From contig RECD01000148.1 of NCBI GenBank assembly GCA_007694185.1, positions 53,377-117,376 of the forward strand: a stretch of DNA of 64,000 nt, written 5' to 3'. This DNA is from Planctomycetaceae bacterium (GTDB taxonomy: Bacteria > Planctomycetota > Planctomycetia > Pirellulales > Pirellulaceae). The notes below the pieces were generated by a model that worked only from the letters and a program-made list of their open reading frames with translations, did no database searches and was not told the origin of the DNA. Shown here piece after piece: positions 21,001 through 26,366 of this stretch; position 1 is the first letter of the stretch, and the number at the start of each line of letters is the position of its first letter. Made by a program: the position numbers and the translations under genes.

Positions 21001-21760
21001 GACCCGGTTGGGTCGAAACGAACCTCACACGGACCTCGCCCGAGGTCCCCAAATCGGATGTCGCGTCGGCAGCGTTGGCCCCCAGGAGCGTCAGCGACGT
21101 GCCGGTCGGGACGGTCGTTCCCAAGGGAAACAACGTCGCCCCACTGACCGAAAAGACCTCCAATAGGTTGCCGGCGACCGGATGATTCGCCACACCTAAG
21201 ATCAGGTCGCGGACCTGCGTCGGGCGAGCCGGGTTGCTGTTCAAATCGATGTCGATCACGCCGTTGTTGACGGCGATGATCGGTGCGCCACCCGTTCGAA
21301 AACTGGTGGTGAAACGGACCTGCAGCCCCTCACCCGCGGTCCCAGGTTGCTTCGCCCGGAATTCCAACAGCACCTGATTGCCCGTGCCCAAGTCGCTCGT
21401 CGCGATCGCCGACTCAAAAACGCCGTCCGCACCGGCTCGAGTGATCCGAATGCCGTCCAACGTCGCCGGATCGATCGGCGCGGAATCATCGAATCGGAAC
21501 ACCAACTCCCGCGGGGCGCTGTTCAATTCGATCCCGTCGAACAACAGCGTGTTCTGATTCGGCTGGATCCCGACCAGATTCGGGCCGGCCAGCAATTGCC
21601 GAGATTCCAGGGTTTCCAGCAGCGTACGGCGGCCCTGATGCCCCCGCTTGCCAACGCGACGCCCCCCCCGACGCGGACGCGCCGGGGCTGACGACTTGCT
21701 CAGACCGGAAAGGGGGTCTGTGGCGGGATCGGGACGAAACTTCGATTTGCGGATGGACAT
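6059..21760 (-). CDS. Giant multidomain extracellular protein (5233 residues), LEPR-XLL and dockerin
   Basis: One uninterrupted frame starts at ATG 21760 with AGAGG eight bases upstream. After about 45 basic residues comes LETLESRQLLAG (48-59), the LEPR-XLL motif, with no hydrophobic signal. Modules, with approximate residues: Ig-like repeats 60-560; a metzincin-like domain 560-780 whose zinc site is lost (M739-L-A-I-G-Q-V-I-G-F-G-F750); pre-peptidase C-terminal domains near 790-890, 2107-2240 and 2347-2470; a right-handed beta-helix region near 940-1750 with GDWGG turns; a propeller-like stretch from about 2500; several copies of an unnamed F-E-I-D/A-x-A-I-N module between 2800 and 4800; a GEVED domain 4945-5033; and two dockerin repeats near 5037-5060 and 5092-5117. 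Probably a surface or secreted structural protein; catalytic activity is unlikely from what is visible. It is the first gene of the minus-strand surface block. Confidence 0.88.
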   Translation of the reverse strand: MSIRKSKFRPDPATDPLSGLSKSSAPARPRRGGRRVGKRGHQGRRTLLETLESRQLLAGPNLVGIQPNQNTLLFDGIELNSAPRELVFRFDDSAPIDPATLDGIRITRAGADGVFESAIATSDLGTGNQVLLEFRAKQPGTAGEGLQVRFTTSFRTGGAPIIAVNNGVIDIDLNSNPARPTQVRDLILGVANHPVAGNLLEVFSVSGATLFPLGTTVPTGTSLTLLGANAADATSDLGTSGEVRVRFVSTQPGPEGRATRLVLERVNAGGPANPLILVSGNQVTVRINSTPGFQTTTAQLIDAINTNPDASQLVFAVQEAGSPATILGNRPGFAQTLLLTGANDILVEPGYIGLGDSPNEVVFRFADSLPDDKYQIDIFGNGPTVLANVLGEPFNDGVNFGKQFSLNLGPRVAAVVPEPIRRGTGNSLSPEVGVIEVHFSERMNLNTVVNRNFYQLIFTKDTASTLDDVTVLPTSVTYNQATNIARLVFDGPLARLPNPAGGFLTGAARLRIGDAQTVPTTPPTTVQVNTEPGDSFATAFALPNLGTPNSSGFQAIRLESEVRNTTDFGLQFPGGPDAQGVRQIRPEDPSRLDRPVPLDFFRQGADDVNGITTIQYNFPSTFRGDDPSLAGIDDSKTYFNLITAQQRQRVREVLSLFSEYLGIQFVEVTGGPTQDAFFSIAVGDLYGANPLTTSGPGGLAIATRDRTGNGLNDLVVLDFQDFQQSTDDQFGGPFFRGAMLAIGQVIGFGFADSLPQPVTQSSDFIFNPGTSNEPTYPSVSDIVNGQFLYRPDSTDIDLYRFQLTVASKVSIQTFAERLPNASMLDTHLRLYQKDVRTGAFVEIAQNDDYFSNDSLIELDLRAGEYMVGVSASGNDRYDPNIPGSGLGGRSEGAYELRITTQVTPQAAANQRLTDATGVELDGNNDGTPGGVYDFWFVPADQSNTLYVDKAATSQGNGTLAQPFRNLNSAIAQATPGTTIRMVANGGADGKVETPEDNFSYQIGFSPTGNPLPDGTSLNVPRGVRLVIDAGVVIKMRQARIGVGSTTPSVDRSDSAIQILGTPVLIGADGLVARDAVGEPIPGSVIITSYNDTSAGRGNVTGTLPQPRPGDWGGIDLRSDIDFSDSARRNRENEGVFLNHIQFADLRYGGGQVSVDGRQVIVSPIDMALTRATVTNSVITRSADAAIAATPDTFRETRFDEAAFQQAGAFTPVISRVGPDIHGNRIVDNSINGLFIRITTRTGDTLQPLTTSARFDDTDIVHVLAENLVVQGNPGGGIAPAQAPSMLGVQAAAATGIGEVPAGEYVYRLTFSSPTTESDASTTTLPVVLTQAGEIRLTQLPTAAAGSGFTARRLYRATLDADGQPGTFRLVATLNATNVTYVDRAATGTVALPPQVLRINARPDARLAIDPGTVVKLGGARIDVTFGADLIAEGTADAPVVFTSLQDRRYGAGGTFETNSVSQTTEILPGDWGGLYIGHTSSASLDHAVIAGGGGTTRIPGGFASFNAIEVHQGQLRLANSRMELNADGRGFIDGNQLDRAGRGENASGGLFVRGAQPIVVNNTIVDSDGPALTFDVNSFVWHEVADPGRATGMRDAVISTGNSGPLVSGNRLENNSLNGMEIRGGQVATEVVWDDVDIVHIVRDTIEVPNQHVYGGLRLASDNRGSLVVKFGNTNAVPATGTTPAIPARVAGIVVGGSLTSAAEQFVDIADRIGGSLQVVGHADFPVVLTALADDSIGAGFTPSGLPQTNTNNSGEFETTLPTIPQVDRGNLIDNNVPRDVPGFFEALIGTGNEVLVSGVTLRDGTGVLVAQDYIFQYSTFVTTATGPELLALTQITQQPTLIAADTVESRGIFAGPNGDVQWIATSFFLDGVPQLFSNLQLESLDGNPLGDIQVVSYLDQDVPVLTDNILYTVGTPGTPDFRVFTVDNNRRIGFSHGGFYVPDGFNLAGATYTGWAADSFPLLLGAVANGTQTFSIDGDINLANLPAQADFSLGTFFGPEDVTTAFAWNTDPTATQARITSFLELLPEDPNASGPRPGSWNGILVREAAGDRNVLITTETESRTNSRSDANSVPSQSQFLGELASGEEAGDENRRLGFIVEGTILTNDDVDVFSFIGEAGTQVWLDIDRTSLGTNLVLELIDTNGMTLVLSDSSLLESRGDMQRLTPAGSSFDPANARSLNVLPIPAGSPTSAYQDDFSVNPNDPGMRVILPGLAGQRNLYHVRVRSSNVVGSDRSRLLDPGAVRGGLTSGSYQLQVRLREADETPGTQIRFADVRFATHGVQVVGGPINGPLVGDVSETTGPNNTIADAQPLGLFEVGINLQSDDASGPLNSNRLSKTVAGFIDAVDDVDWYRFDIRYENLTRDDASMFLATIFDLDYADGFARGDLAIHVFNEAGQLVLRGTDSNVADDQPTGVSGADNTDLNRGSAGSLDPYIGVAELPEGRYFVAISNQSQIPAQLDQFSLVSPTNPLLRLEPIDAIIRIVEDRIGDPQISGAVAPMMPRLFDPQAAVVPLELRDLVMYSITGGGTVRLLNPFTGQNYGALNEPEVSFLDMAFLPNGELFAYSVNGANGADDGDVSYNYFRISSETGALTNLGLSGMQTFHLIPNPNAGQAGQPPFIVEDSDDGFNVQAMTFVDNFNGLVVGNRPFQRAQLTPAANAYSQNIIYRFEPQTGQFTSLPRANRVNEARALGAGTQVVERGYIETGPGFNPDGTPRQAVSNQLVVPAAVRVNPNGTTTPLIQDGSVITLQSGLQSFRLEMDSGPMLEFNTDPVAGNFARELFGTQPVRFSLTDSGVTTVYELDSGPVIVINAAQIVDGANVRITDANGVMRVFEFNSNGVLNNPAAVSVDYIPGQTNIQLAAALAAAINNAGMAAQGFATPGQGRVDLVGDSTTAPPMVFGSGLSVVGAAGSTDPNVVLIPIRENFTGAELAEAIAAATGGSVGGNRVNWRNVTVVNITNLSAINVAQQVGTTGVASGNVAVRFLAGDTAGTIAERIAQVVNTNPTLQAAGIGVTVNGNTLVFENALLNAGNNTVAANFTVAGVPPGGTVTGISMVGQTLYAVSTAGGLYAVGNPLIGNSFAAVPGQIGTYISTATDLVGLNFSGLTTGPTNVPGLLDAAGNPLLFGSASGPTGTRLYAFDTLGRLQPVFAGGATSVQIAGGVSGIDLSTLDFNLWHVTGRRALDEGHGIGVRYNDVSETPTRVPGGSSFYFGAEPLDPRIPINPDQSPFAVPRQDGQPVEGTYNFPGGAKGALESLPFSLAGYSSADLPTLYFNYFLETDGVDGLIESDNLGTFGRDQDAFRVFVVDERGVSYQLATNNLATSTLPGYSDEFDNPGLSANPLLRSTYSPDGSIQVQPLFDNTETWRQARISLSDFAGQENLRLRLEFSTSGSFSDGSPGLRVVSADQLVDGARFVVGGQTFEIDLGATLLTPAGSQIAAYYALAPADPLHRVTVDVGGVTYVLNDGTRSVGPDEVNVPLLQTGDGPVATLTAETIAGRLAEAIRTNGLPTQIVPFNFNVSGNDELSTAARLPRVNGDVLFSGGGMLNTALDVDLFRIDLPAGATLRAGMTAGTVPFLPNVRIFDLAGNELADGTGEALFTTDTARSVVIGFSSGANIDYNPGVAGTGTPGVAGNYTAEVEVTADLRVIQTGVRLNLTGGVSAATGPDGLVGVTGQPGVAMGLPVVLDASMSSVEVALEIQRAIANRFSRGVLSAYPIVNNQITLTGLTIQEIGPFARTGLATGDRFGNNGVQMARANAFEGVYVDDFIIGFAERGEMAFNATGVADFIADPNPAPGVTARPTTGSYQLEIRDASEYLNSLTTESFRGFDTNARLAEGVAITALPAGQVIDGATFQLTDGVTTITFEMDLVDADGNSDGVRDGRVRVPFPAASTLPPGRDGSIEVADAIAEAINSPTVRGLIDVAAVAVDGIDTRGNNRLNLFGDVIVLNFAGVLSDVTRSELRGDQNRDRTGQGVILIENSRFSYNSEAGIQITRDATSASRGPDAIVQTPTVLTHPRNLVALNTLNQIPGVVVQSNVLAFNTVTGIEIIGLANNGLTVPPVGFDKILNNTVFGGFIRPAAAPEPAEFSGVLFPAGELSFADAVVSFAPGPGVSPGFNNPQRALGPPQLVGRGDEPLTGDFTTSLGRGGVLTLAFTENFLTGSGDARPDLAVFEVGEIESVRVEISRDGVTFFDVGVVGGITNTIDIDAFGFGPQDRFSFVRLTDLRQGTALSGPVGADIDAVGAISTVPRDVYVAGGEGISVRQNAAPTLLNNVLANNQTGLVVDTDSLLSVVGGTTYYRNSTNVNSTQSNPLGLFNQVLSDSLDLFVDPLRLSFTPRAGTPIIDSSIDSLEDRVSIATVKNAIGIPPSPIIAPRFDANGQLRVDDPTVASPIGIGEQVFKDRGGEERADQVGPRAILISPRADDLGTGSGQVETALGTIYDSFDIQLIDGIGPVDPTPGSGIDDSSVTSDGLLLTRDGVPLVEGRDYRFGYDASSNTIRLTPIAGIWQNNSVYVARLLDSTDAVLRMLPGASYVDGATTTLLTLTNNLVTLEAETGISIDVNTLPAFGNFDAQGLRVFDGNFALSFELDTDGFVRGDTLPVVIPTTATSEQIATALAAAINGTALNLTARALGTRIQLLGPSSLTTVTSLLDAPQIFQVSGEIGTQVGFGIGVPSENGLLAPSVTDGQVFRILRGASLVRTFEIDFGNGTFTPGAIPVLVGANPSVDAVADALVRAIGGAGLGLDPVNVGQGRVTLGGDANYALDLANTGLFPLGVAGQPATIPVVIPIDATAEEVAEIYGTAIIGSGIPGVTFATVGDRLVLDGVAGASGTGAIASPVVRDRVGNLLQSNREGGVTELTVFVGGGFNFGNAPASYGTLLADNGARHRVDSGFSLGPTVSPDADAIIPEGSSNDGVFQVGTASPGFPAQFTIDVRSDGRPFYVDAWIDWNGNGTFDANEVTRFKSANAPGNFAILGTGVNFVSLQVPAGTVSGSTWGRFRLSETIGLGPIGQAESGEVEDIRVIVQANPFQNPLNRFDVNQSGTVTPLDALNILNLLATYVNQGNQLPIPLNPPPSSLPDLVSGRFLPDVNGSGAIEPIDALLVINEIARDRLSGEGEGEVSLALAAGSNDAGSFVRLDNGLFASPLTAATQSGLPAVERPESLPESGQDTPQEPVSSSPSRSAAVSVFDSPELISLDDILDDLAVDQRNEGSDESVDAVFAGLGLGW

Positions 21761-22196
21761 CCACCAACCTCTTGAGAGCCACGGGGGCGGTTAAAATCGA
21801 TCGCAGCTCCGGCCCTGACGGTCATACGAAGGACGCTAAGGAACCCCGTACCGGGTCCCCCACCGCCCGTCAACGACCGGGATGACTTGGGAGCTTAGAA
21901 AAGATGGGCAACTTGGAGTGACACATGAACGCTCGGCTACAGTTTAATTGGGCACCTAAGCTAAGCAATGAAAATTGCCGTGACCGTGAGTCTCGGTGGT
22001 GACCATAACGGCTGTAACGGTTGCATGACCGTCTCCGAACGCCGTGCTCGTTGGATGACGCCTAGCGGCCGAAAGTTCCCCTAACCGCCGCATCCTGCCC
22101 CACGAATTGGCGGTCGGGGTCAGTTGACTCCGAGACCGACGATCGCTAACCTATGCGACCCGATTGACTCAGCCACCTTTCAACCCTTGACGAGCC
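21761..22196. other. Divergent intergenic region between the giant gene and rpmF
   Basis: This 436-base region separates the minus-strand giant gene from the plus-strand rpmF-fab cluster. It holds a plausible rpmF promoter at 22124-22152. Positions 21925-22010 are notably AT-richer than the flanks and probably contain the giant gene promoter, but no convincing box pair was found there. Two tiny open frames (25 and 38 codons) are present and are not called as genes. Confidence 0.5.
22124..22152 (+). promoter_or_regulatory. Candidate sigma-70 promoter of the rpmF-fab cluster
   Basis: TTGACT at 22124-22129 and TAACCT at 22147-22152 are separated by exactly 17 bases. The -35 box matches consensus at five of six positions. 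Transcription would start about 38 bases before the rpmF ATG. Confidence 0.5.
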
Positions 22197-22379
22197 ATGG
22201 CCGTCCCCAAGCGTAGACAGAGCAATAGCCGTACCGGCAAGCGGCGGTCGCACGACCATCTCAAGAAGCGTCAACTTGCCATCTGCCCTCAGTGCAATTC
22301 TTCGGTGCCGACGCACACGATTTGCCCGAAGTGTGGCCATTACATGGGTCGCACGTTGGTTGAGTCGAGCGAGCAATAG
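22197..22379 (+). CDS. rpmF: Large ribosomal subunit protein bL32
   Basis: The 60-residue product starts MAVPKRRQS and has two Cys pairs, CPQC and CPKC, forming the zinc-binding variant of bL32 in the large ribosomal subunit. The basic N-terminal tail is the normal one. Length matches the family. The stop is five bases before fabD, so the two are probably cotranscribed, the common arrangement that couples ribosome and lipid synthesis. In many bacteria plsX and fabH lie between rpmF and fabD; here they are absent. Confidence 0.97.
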   Translation: MAVPKRRQSNSRTGKRRSHDHLKKRQLAICPQCNSSVPTHTICPKCGHYMGRTLVESSEQ

Positions 22380-22384
22380 GCGGC

Positions 22385-23326
22385 ATGGCAGTCGAAGCGG
22401 ATTCGATCGGGCTGTTATTTCCCGGCCAGGGGGCCCAGGCCGTCGGAATGGGTGGCTGGCTGGTCCGCGAATTCCCGGTCGCCAAATCGTTGTACGATCA
22501 GGCTTCGGAACTGTTGGGCTATGATCTGTTGCGGTTGTCGCTGGAGGGTCCGGCCGAACGCTTGGACGCGACCGAGTTCAGCCAGCCGGCGTTATTCGTT
22601 TGCTCGATGGCGGCAGCTGCCGTCTTCCGCGGCGAATTCCCGGATCAAACCGCCCGAGTCCGAGGCGTGGCCGGGTTGAGCCTGGGTGAGTACTCGGCGA
22701 TCTGTTATGCCGGTGGGCTCGATTTCGAATCCGCTTTGCGATTGGTTCAGCGTCGTGGCCAAGCGATGCAGGCTGCCGCGGATCAGGTCGACAGCGGGAT
22801 GGCCAGCGTCCTGGGGCTTGATTTGGCCGCACTCGAAGCGATTTGTGAGGCGGCTCGTGGTCCCGACGAGGTGCTGGTCCCGGCCAACCTGCTCTGCCCA
22901 GGCAACATCGCCGTCTCTGGGCACCGAACTGCCTTGAGCCGTTTGGAGCCGTTGGCGATGGAAGCCGGGGCATCCAAGGTGATCCCGCTTTCGGTTGCCG
23001 GCGCGTTCCACACCGCCTTGATGTCTCCGGCGGCCGCGGACCTAGGTCGCGCGTTGGAGCTGACGCGATTCGCCCCGCTCCAATTGCCCGTCTTCAGCAA
23101 CGTCGACGCCCAGCCGCATTCCGATGCGGCCGACTTTCGCGAACTGCTAAGTCGCCAATTGGTCGGCCCGGTTCTTTGGGGGCAATCTCTGGAGGCGATG
23201 ATCCGATCCGGCATCAACGGCTTCTTTGAGATCGGCACCGGCCGCGTCCTGCGAGGGACATTGAAACGCATCAACCGCAAGTTACCGGTCGACGGATTTG
23301 GCGATGGCACCGAGGTCCGGGCCTGA
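22385..23326 (+). CDS. fabD: Malonyl-CoA:ACP transacylase
   Basis: FabD moves malonyl groups from CoA to acyl carrier protein, supplying the elongation substrate for type II fatty acid synthesis in the cytoplasm. The 313-residue product begins with the LLFPGQGAQ signature. It has the nucleophile elbow GLSLGE with Ser99, and His209 in GAFHTALM as the catalytic partner. Length is normal. It sits five bases after rpmF and 54 bases before fabG on the same strand. Confidence 0.97.
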   Translation: MAVEADSIGLLFPGQGAQAVGMGGWLVREFPVAKSLYDQASELLGYDLLRLSLEGPAERLDATEFSQPALFVCSMAAAAVFRGEFPDQTARVRGVAGLSLGEYSAICYAGGLDFESALRLVQRRGQAMQAAADQVDSGMASVLGLDLAALEAICEAARGPDEVLVPANLLCPGNIAVSGHRTALSRLEPLAMEAGASKVIPLSVAGAFHTALMSPAAADLGRALELTRFAPLQLPVFSNVDAQPHSDAADFRELLSRQLVGPVLWGQSLEAMIRSGINGFFEIGTGRVLRGTLKRINRKLPVDGFGDGTEVRA

Positions 23327-23380
23327 TTCGAAACGGCGACCCGCCCGACTGGACCCCTTTACACTCAGCAAAGTGATCTC

Positions 23381-24139
23381 ATGGAATTACCGCTCAAGGT
23401 CGATTTGACAGACCAAGTTGCCGTCGTCACGGGAAGCTCCCAGGGTCTTGGCAGGGCGGTCGCGATCGCGCTGGGGATGTCGGGGGCAAAAGTCGTTTGC
23501 CTTGCCCGAAACGTGGAGAAGTTGGCCGACACGGTCGCGGAGATCGAAGCCGCGGGAGGGACCGCCGAAGCGGTTTCCTGTGACGTGACCGACCGGGCGG
23601 CGGCCGCCGCGGCGGTCGAGTCGGTGCACCAGCGTCATGGTCGGCTCGACATCCTGATCAACAACGCCGGGATCACCCGCGATAAGCTGCTGCGGGGCAT
23701 GACGGACGAGGAATGGGACGACGTGATCGCCACGAACCTGACCAGTTGTTTCGTCTGTTGCCGGGCCGCAGTCAACCTGATGCGTCGATCCAAATATGGG
23801 CGAATCGTCAACATGGCCAGCATTTCGGGGTTGATCGGCAACCCCGGACAAGCGAATTACAGCGCCAGCAAGGCGGGGATGATCGGCCTGACTCGGACGC
23901 TGAGCAAAGAAGTTGCCAATCGGCAAATCACCGTCAATGCGGTCGCCCCCGGCTTCATCGAAAGCGAAATGACCGCCAAGCTCGGGCCGGTCGTTATGGA
24001 AGAGGTTTGCAAGCGGATCCCGGCCGGACGGGTGGGACGCCCCGAGGATGTCGCCGCAGCCGTCCTGTTTTTGGCCTCCCCGGCTGCCAGTTACATCACC
24101 GGCCAAACGCTCGTGGTCGACGGCGGGATGCTCGGCTGA
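23381..24139 (+). CDS. fabG: 3-oxoacyl-ACP reductase
   Basis: FabG reduces 3-oxoacyl-ACP with NADPH in the first reductive step of fatty acid elongation. The 252-residue short-chain dehydrogenase shows the nucleotide-binding TGSSQGLG near residue 18, the NNAG motif, and the catalytic Tyr160-x-x-x-Lys164 in NYSASK. Other short-chain dehydrogenases look similar, but the position between fabD and acpP makes this assignment firm. A TTTACACTCAG sequence lies 23 to 13 bases before the start. Confidence 0.96.
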   Translation: MELPLKVDLTDQVAVVTGSSQGLGRAVAIALGMSGAKVVCLARNVEKLADTVAEIEAAGGTAEAVSCDVTDRAAAAAAVESVHQRHGRLDILINNAGITRDKLLRGMTDEEWDDVIATNLTSCFVCCRAAVNLMRRSKYGRIVNMASISGLIGNPGQANYSASKAGMIGLTRTLSKEVANRQITVNAVAPGFIESEMTAKLGPVVMEEVCKRIPAGRVGRPEDVAAAVLFLASPAASYITGQTLVVDGGMLG

Positions 24140-24204
24140 TCCCGTTTGCTGGCGAAAGGGTTTGCAAATTAAGCCTATTTATCCGTCGCGGTGACGGTAG
24201 CGTA

Positions 24205-24234
24205 TTGACGGCCCGAAACCGTTTGACCTATCTT
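24205..24234 (+). promoter_or_regulatory. Candidate promoter upstream of acpP
   Basis: TTGACG (24205-24210) and TATCTT (24229-24234) are separated by 18 bases in the 266-base gap between fabG and acpP. It would give acpP its own transcript with a leader of about 165 bases. Strong independent acpP expression is common because the carrier protein is abundant. Confidence 0.35.
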
Positions 24235-24405
24235 TCCCTTCGCCATGGCGCCGACCTGGCAACCGCTTGCCGGTCGTCGCGAACTCGCCAAGCGACCGCG
24301 CCTGCCCTTGGGTTGTCGCGTTGATCGGCTTGAGCGGCTTGCGACTGCGGGCCGTTTTCACCAATCTTTACAATCCATCCGACTGTTTATACTCAGGAGA
24401 GGCCC

Positions 24406-24663
24406 ATGCCATCGATCGAAGAAATCAAGGACCGCGTTGTCGATATCGTTGCGGAGCAATTGGGGGTCGATAAGGACAAGATCACCCGCGAAACTTCCTT
24501 CGTGAACGACCTGGGCGCGGACTCGCTCGATACGGTCGAATTGGTCATGGAACTCGAAGAGGAGTTCGACATCAACATTCCGGATGATGCGGCCGAGAAA
24601 ATTCAGAAGGTCGGTGAGGCGATCGATTACATCGCTGCCAATACCGGTGCCGACGCGGACTGA
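24406..24663 (+). CDS. acpP: Acyl carrier protein
   Basis: This 85-residue acidic protein carries acyl chains on a 4-phosphopantetheine arm attached to Ser40 in the GADSLDTVE motif. The predicted helical pattern and length match bacterial ACP. The start has AGGAG about ten bases upstream. It lies between fabG and fabF; a hairpin terminator follows directly, so acpP can end a transcript by itself. Confidence 0.97.
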   Translation: MPSIEEIKDRVVDIVAEQLGVDKDKITRETSFVNDLGADSLDTVELVMELEEEFDINIPDDAAEKIQKVGEAIDYIAANTGADAD

Positions 24664-24709
24664 TCGTCCACCCCTCCTGAGTCGCGATCGTCCGTTCGGG
24701 AAGCAACTG

Positions 24710-24745
24710 AAAATGCCGATTCCGTTTCGCGGGACGGCATTTTTT
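24710..24745 (+). terminator. Intrinsic terminator after acpP
   Basis: AAAATGCCG (24710-24718) pairs with CGGCATTTT (24735-24743), followed by further T residues to 24745. The inner bases can extend the stem. It lies 47 bases after the acpP stop and would separate acpP from fabF transcription, at least partly. Confidence 0.8.
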
Positions 24746-24746
24746 C

Positions 24747-25071
24747 GTTAATCTGAGGCTGCCTTGTCCGTACCAGTCTGCTTGCGAAAGCTCACGAGTT
24801 CGGACCGAAACGCTCGGGACCCTGCCTTCGGACCTGATCACGGCCGTTTCCTCTGGGGCGTGTTGCCGCTTGCCGATCGGTTCGAAACTATGCTACCGCG
24901 TATCACTGGCATCCTGAGCGGCTTCGTCCGCTCGATTTCGGTCAACGCGGTACCCCGTTTTCCTGCGTTTCGCGGAGGCTGGCGGGGAATGGGGCGCGGC
25001 CGAACGCCGCGCCCTTTCCGTCATTCGATTTTCATCTTTCATCCCTTACTTCGGTCAGATCGGTTGCACTC
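24747..25071 (+). promoter_or_regulatory. fabF leader with a strong GC hairpin
   Basis: No gene was seen in this 325-base leader. It contains a perfect 9-bp hairpin, GGGCGCGGC at 24992-25000 with 25006-25014, around a CGAAC loop. The hairpin ends 57 bases before the fabF ATG and is followed by only three T residues, so it may be a transcript-stabilising or attenuating element instead of a full terminator. A promoter for fabF must lie here if the acpP terminator is efficient, but I cannot place one confidently. Confidence 0.4.
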
Positions 25072-26313
25072 ATGAATCAGCGACGTGTTGTGATTACCGG
25101 CATGGGGCTTGTCACCGCACTGGGACATTGTGTGACCGAGGTCTGGCAGAAATTGCTGGCCGGGCAGTCGGGCATCCATGAACTCACGACGCTCGACACG
25201 AGCCGCTACGGGGTTCATTTCGGCGGTGACATTCCCGACTTTGACCTGGTCGGTTTTGCTGACTCCAAAGAAGCGAAACGCGTCGATCGGTTTACCCAAT
25301 TCGCGATGCGAGCCTGCGCGAACGCGATCACCGATTCGGGGCTCGATTTCGAATCGGCAGACCTCACCCGTTGTGGCGTGATCTTGGGATCCGGCATCGG
25401 CGGCTTGTCCGAGATCGAGAACCAGATCGAGCGGATGCTCGCCAAGGGACCTGGGCGGGTCAGCCCCTTCACGGTCCCGAAGATGATGCTGAACGCCGCC
25501 GGCGGAAACCTGTCGATTCGTTACGGGTTCAAAGGTCCCAACTTCGCCATCGCCACCGCATGCGCCAGCGCCACCAACGCGATGGGCGAGGCGATGCGTA
25601 GCATCCGGTTGGGTGAGAGCGATGTGGTGATCAGCGGCGGGTCCGAAGCGGCGATCACTCGCGTCGGACTGGCCGCCTTCGAAAACATGCACGCCCTGTC
25701 GACCCGCAACGGCGAACCGGCTCGGGCCAGTCGTCCGTTCGACGCCCAACGTGACGGTTTTGTCCTCAGCGAGGGAGCCGGCATCGTGATCTTCGAAGAG
25801 TACGAGCATGCCCGCGCCCGGGGCGCCCGAATCTATGGCGAAGTGCTCGGTTACGGCACCACCAGCGATGCCGGCCACATCACCGCCCCCGACCCCGAAG
25901 GCAAAGGTGCTGCCGGGGCGATGCAGGCCGCCATGCAAGACGCCGGATTGCAGCCACAAGATGTCGACTACATCAACGCCCACGGCACCAGCACCCCGCT
26001 GGGTGACAAGGCCGAGACGGTCGCGATCAAGAATGTCTTCGGCCAACACGCTTACAAGATCGCGATCAGCAGCACGAAGGGTGCGTTGGGGCATGCGTTG
26101 GGAGCCAGTGGCGGGATCGAAATGGTGTTCACGACGAAGGCGATCTTCGAGTCGGTCATCCCCCCGACGATCAACCTCGAGAACCCCGACCCGGATTGCG
26201 ATCTCGATTACACCCCGCTGGTTCCTCGCGAGCGCAAGATCCGGGCGGCGCTGAACAACAGTTTCGGCTTCGGCGGACACAACGCTTGCATCATCGTCGG
26301 TCAGGTCCGCTGA
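25072..26313 (+). CDS. fabF: 3-oxoacyl-ACP synthase II
   Basis: FabF condenses malonyl-ACP with acyl-ACP in chain elongation and helps set the saturated to unsaturated balance. The 413-residue product starts MNQRRVVITGMG. The Cys-His-His triad is visible: Cys164 in ATACASATN, His304 in NAHGTSTPLGD and His341 in GALGHALGAS, with Lys336 in the conserved STKGALGH block. Length is standard. It is the last gene of the cluster and is convergent with the VWA gene 53 bases downstream. Confidence 0.97.
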   Translation: MNQRRVVITGMGLVTALGHCVTEVWQKLLAGQSGIHELTTLDTSRYGVHFGGDIPDFDLVGFADSKEAKRVDRFTQFAMRACANAITDSGLDFESADLTRCGVILGSGIGGLSEIENQIERMLAKGPGRVSPFTVPKMMLNAAGGNLSIRYGFKGPNFAIATACASATNAMGEAMRSIRLGESDVVISGGSEAAITRVGLAAFENMHALSTRNGEPARASRPFDAQRDGFVLSEGAGIVIFEEYEHARARGARIYGEVLGYGTTSDAGHITAPDPEGKGAAGAMQAAMQDAGLQPQDVDYINAHGTSTPLGDKAETVAIKNVFGQHAYKIAISSTKGALGHALGASGGIEMVFTTKAIFESVIPPTINLENPDPDCDLDYTPLVPRERKIRAALNNSFGFGGHNACIIVGQVR

Positions 26314-26366
26314 GGGAAAGTTCGCGTGGGTCGGCTGGGGCGATGACGGTGGTCGCTCGCCGGGTC

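Noticed and set aside
21968..22084. A 38-codon frame with a C-N-G-C motif, and a 25-codon frame at 21925-22002, upstream of rpmF
   Set aside because: No homology, weak or absent ribosome sites, and both end inside the promoter region of rpmF.
24388..24393. TATACT before acpP as the acpP -10 box
   Set aside because: It is only 12 bases from the ATG, so transcription would begin inside the ribosome-binding site; the upstream pair at 24205-24234 is preferred.
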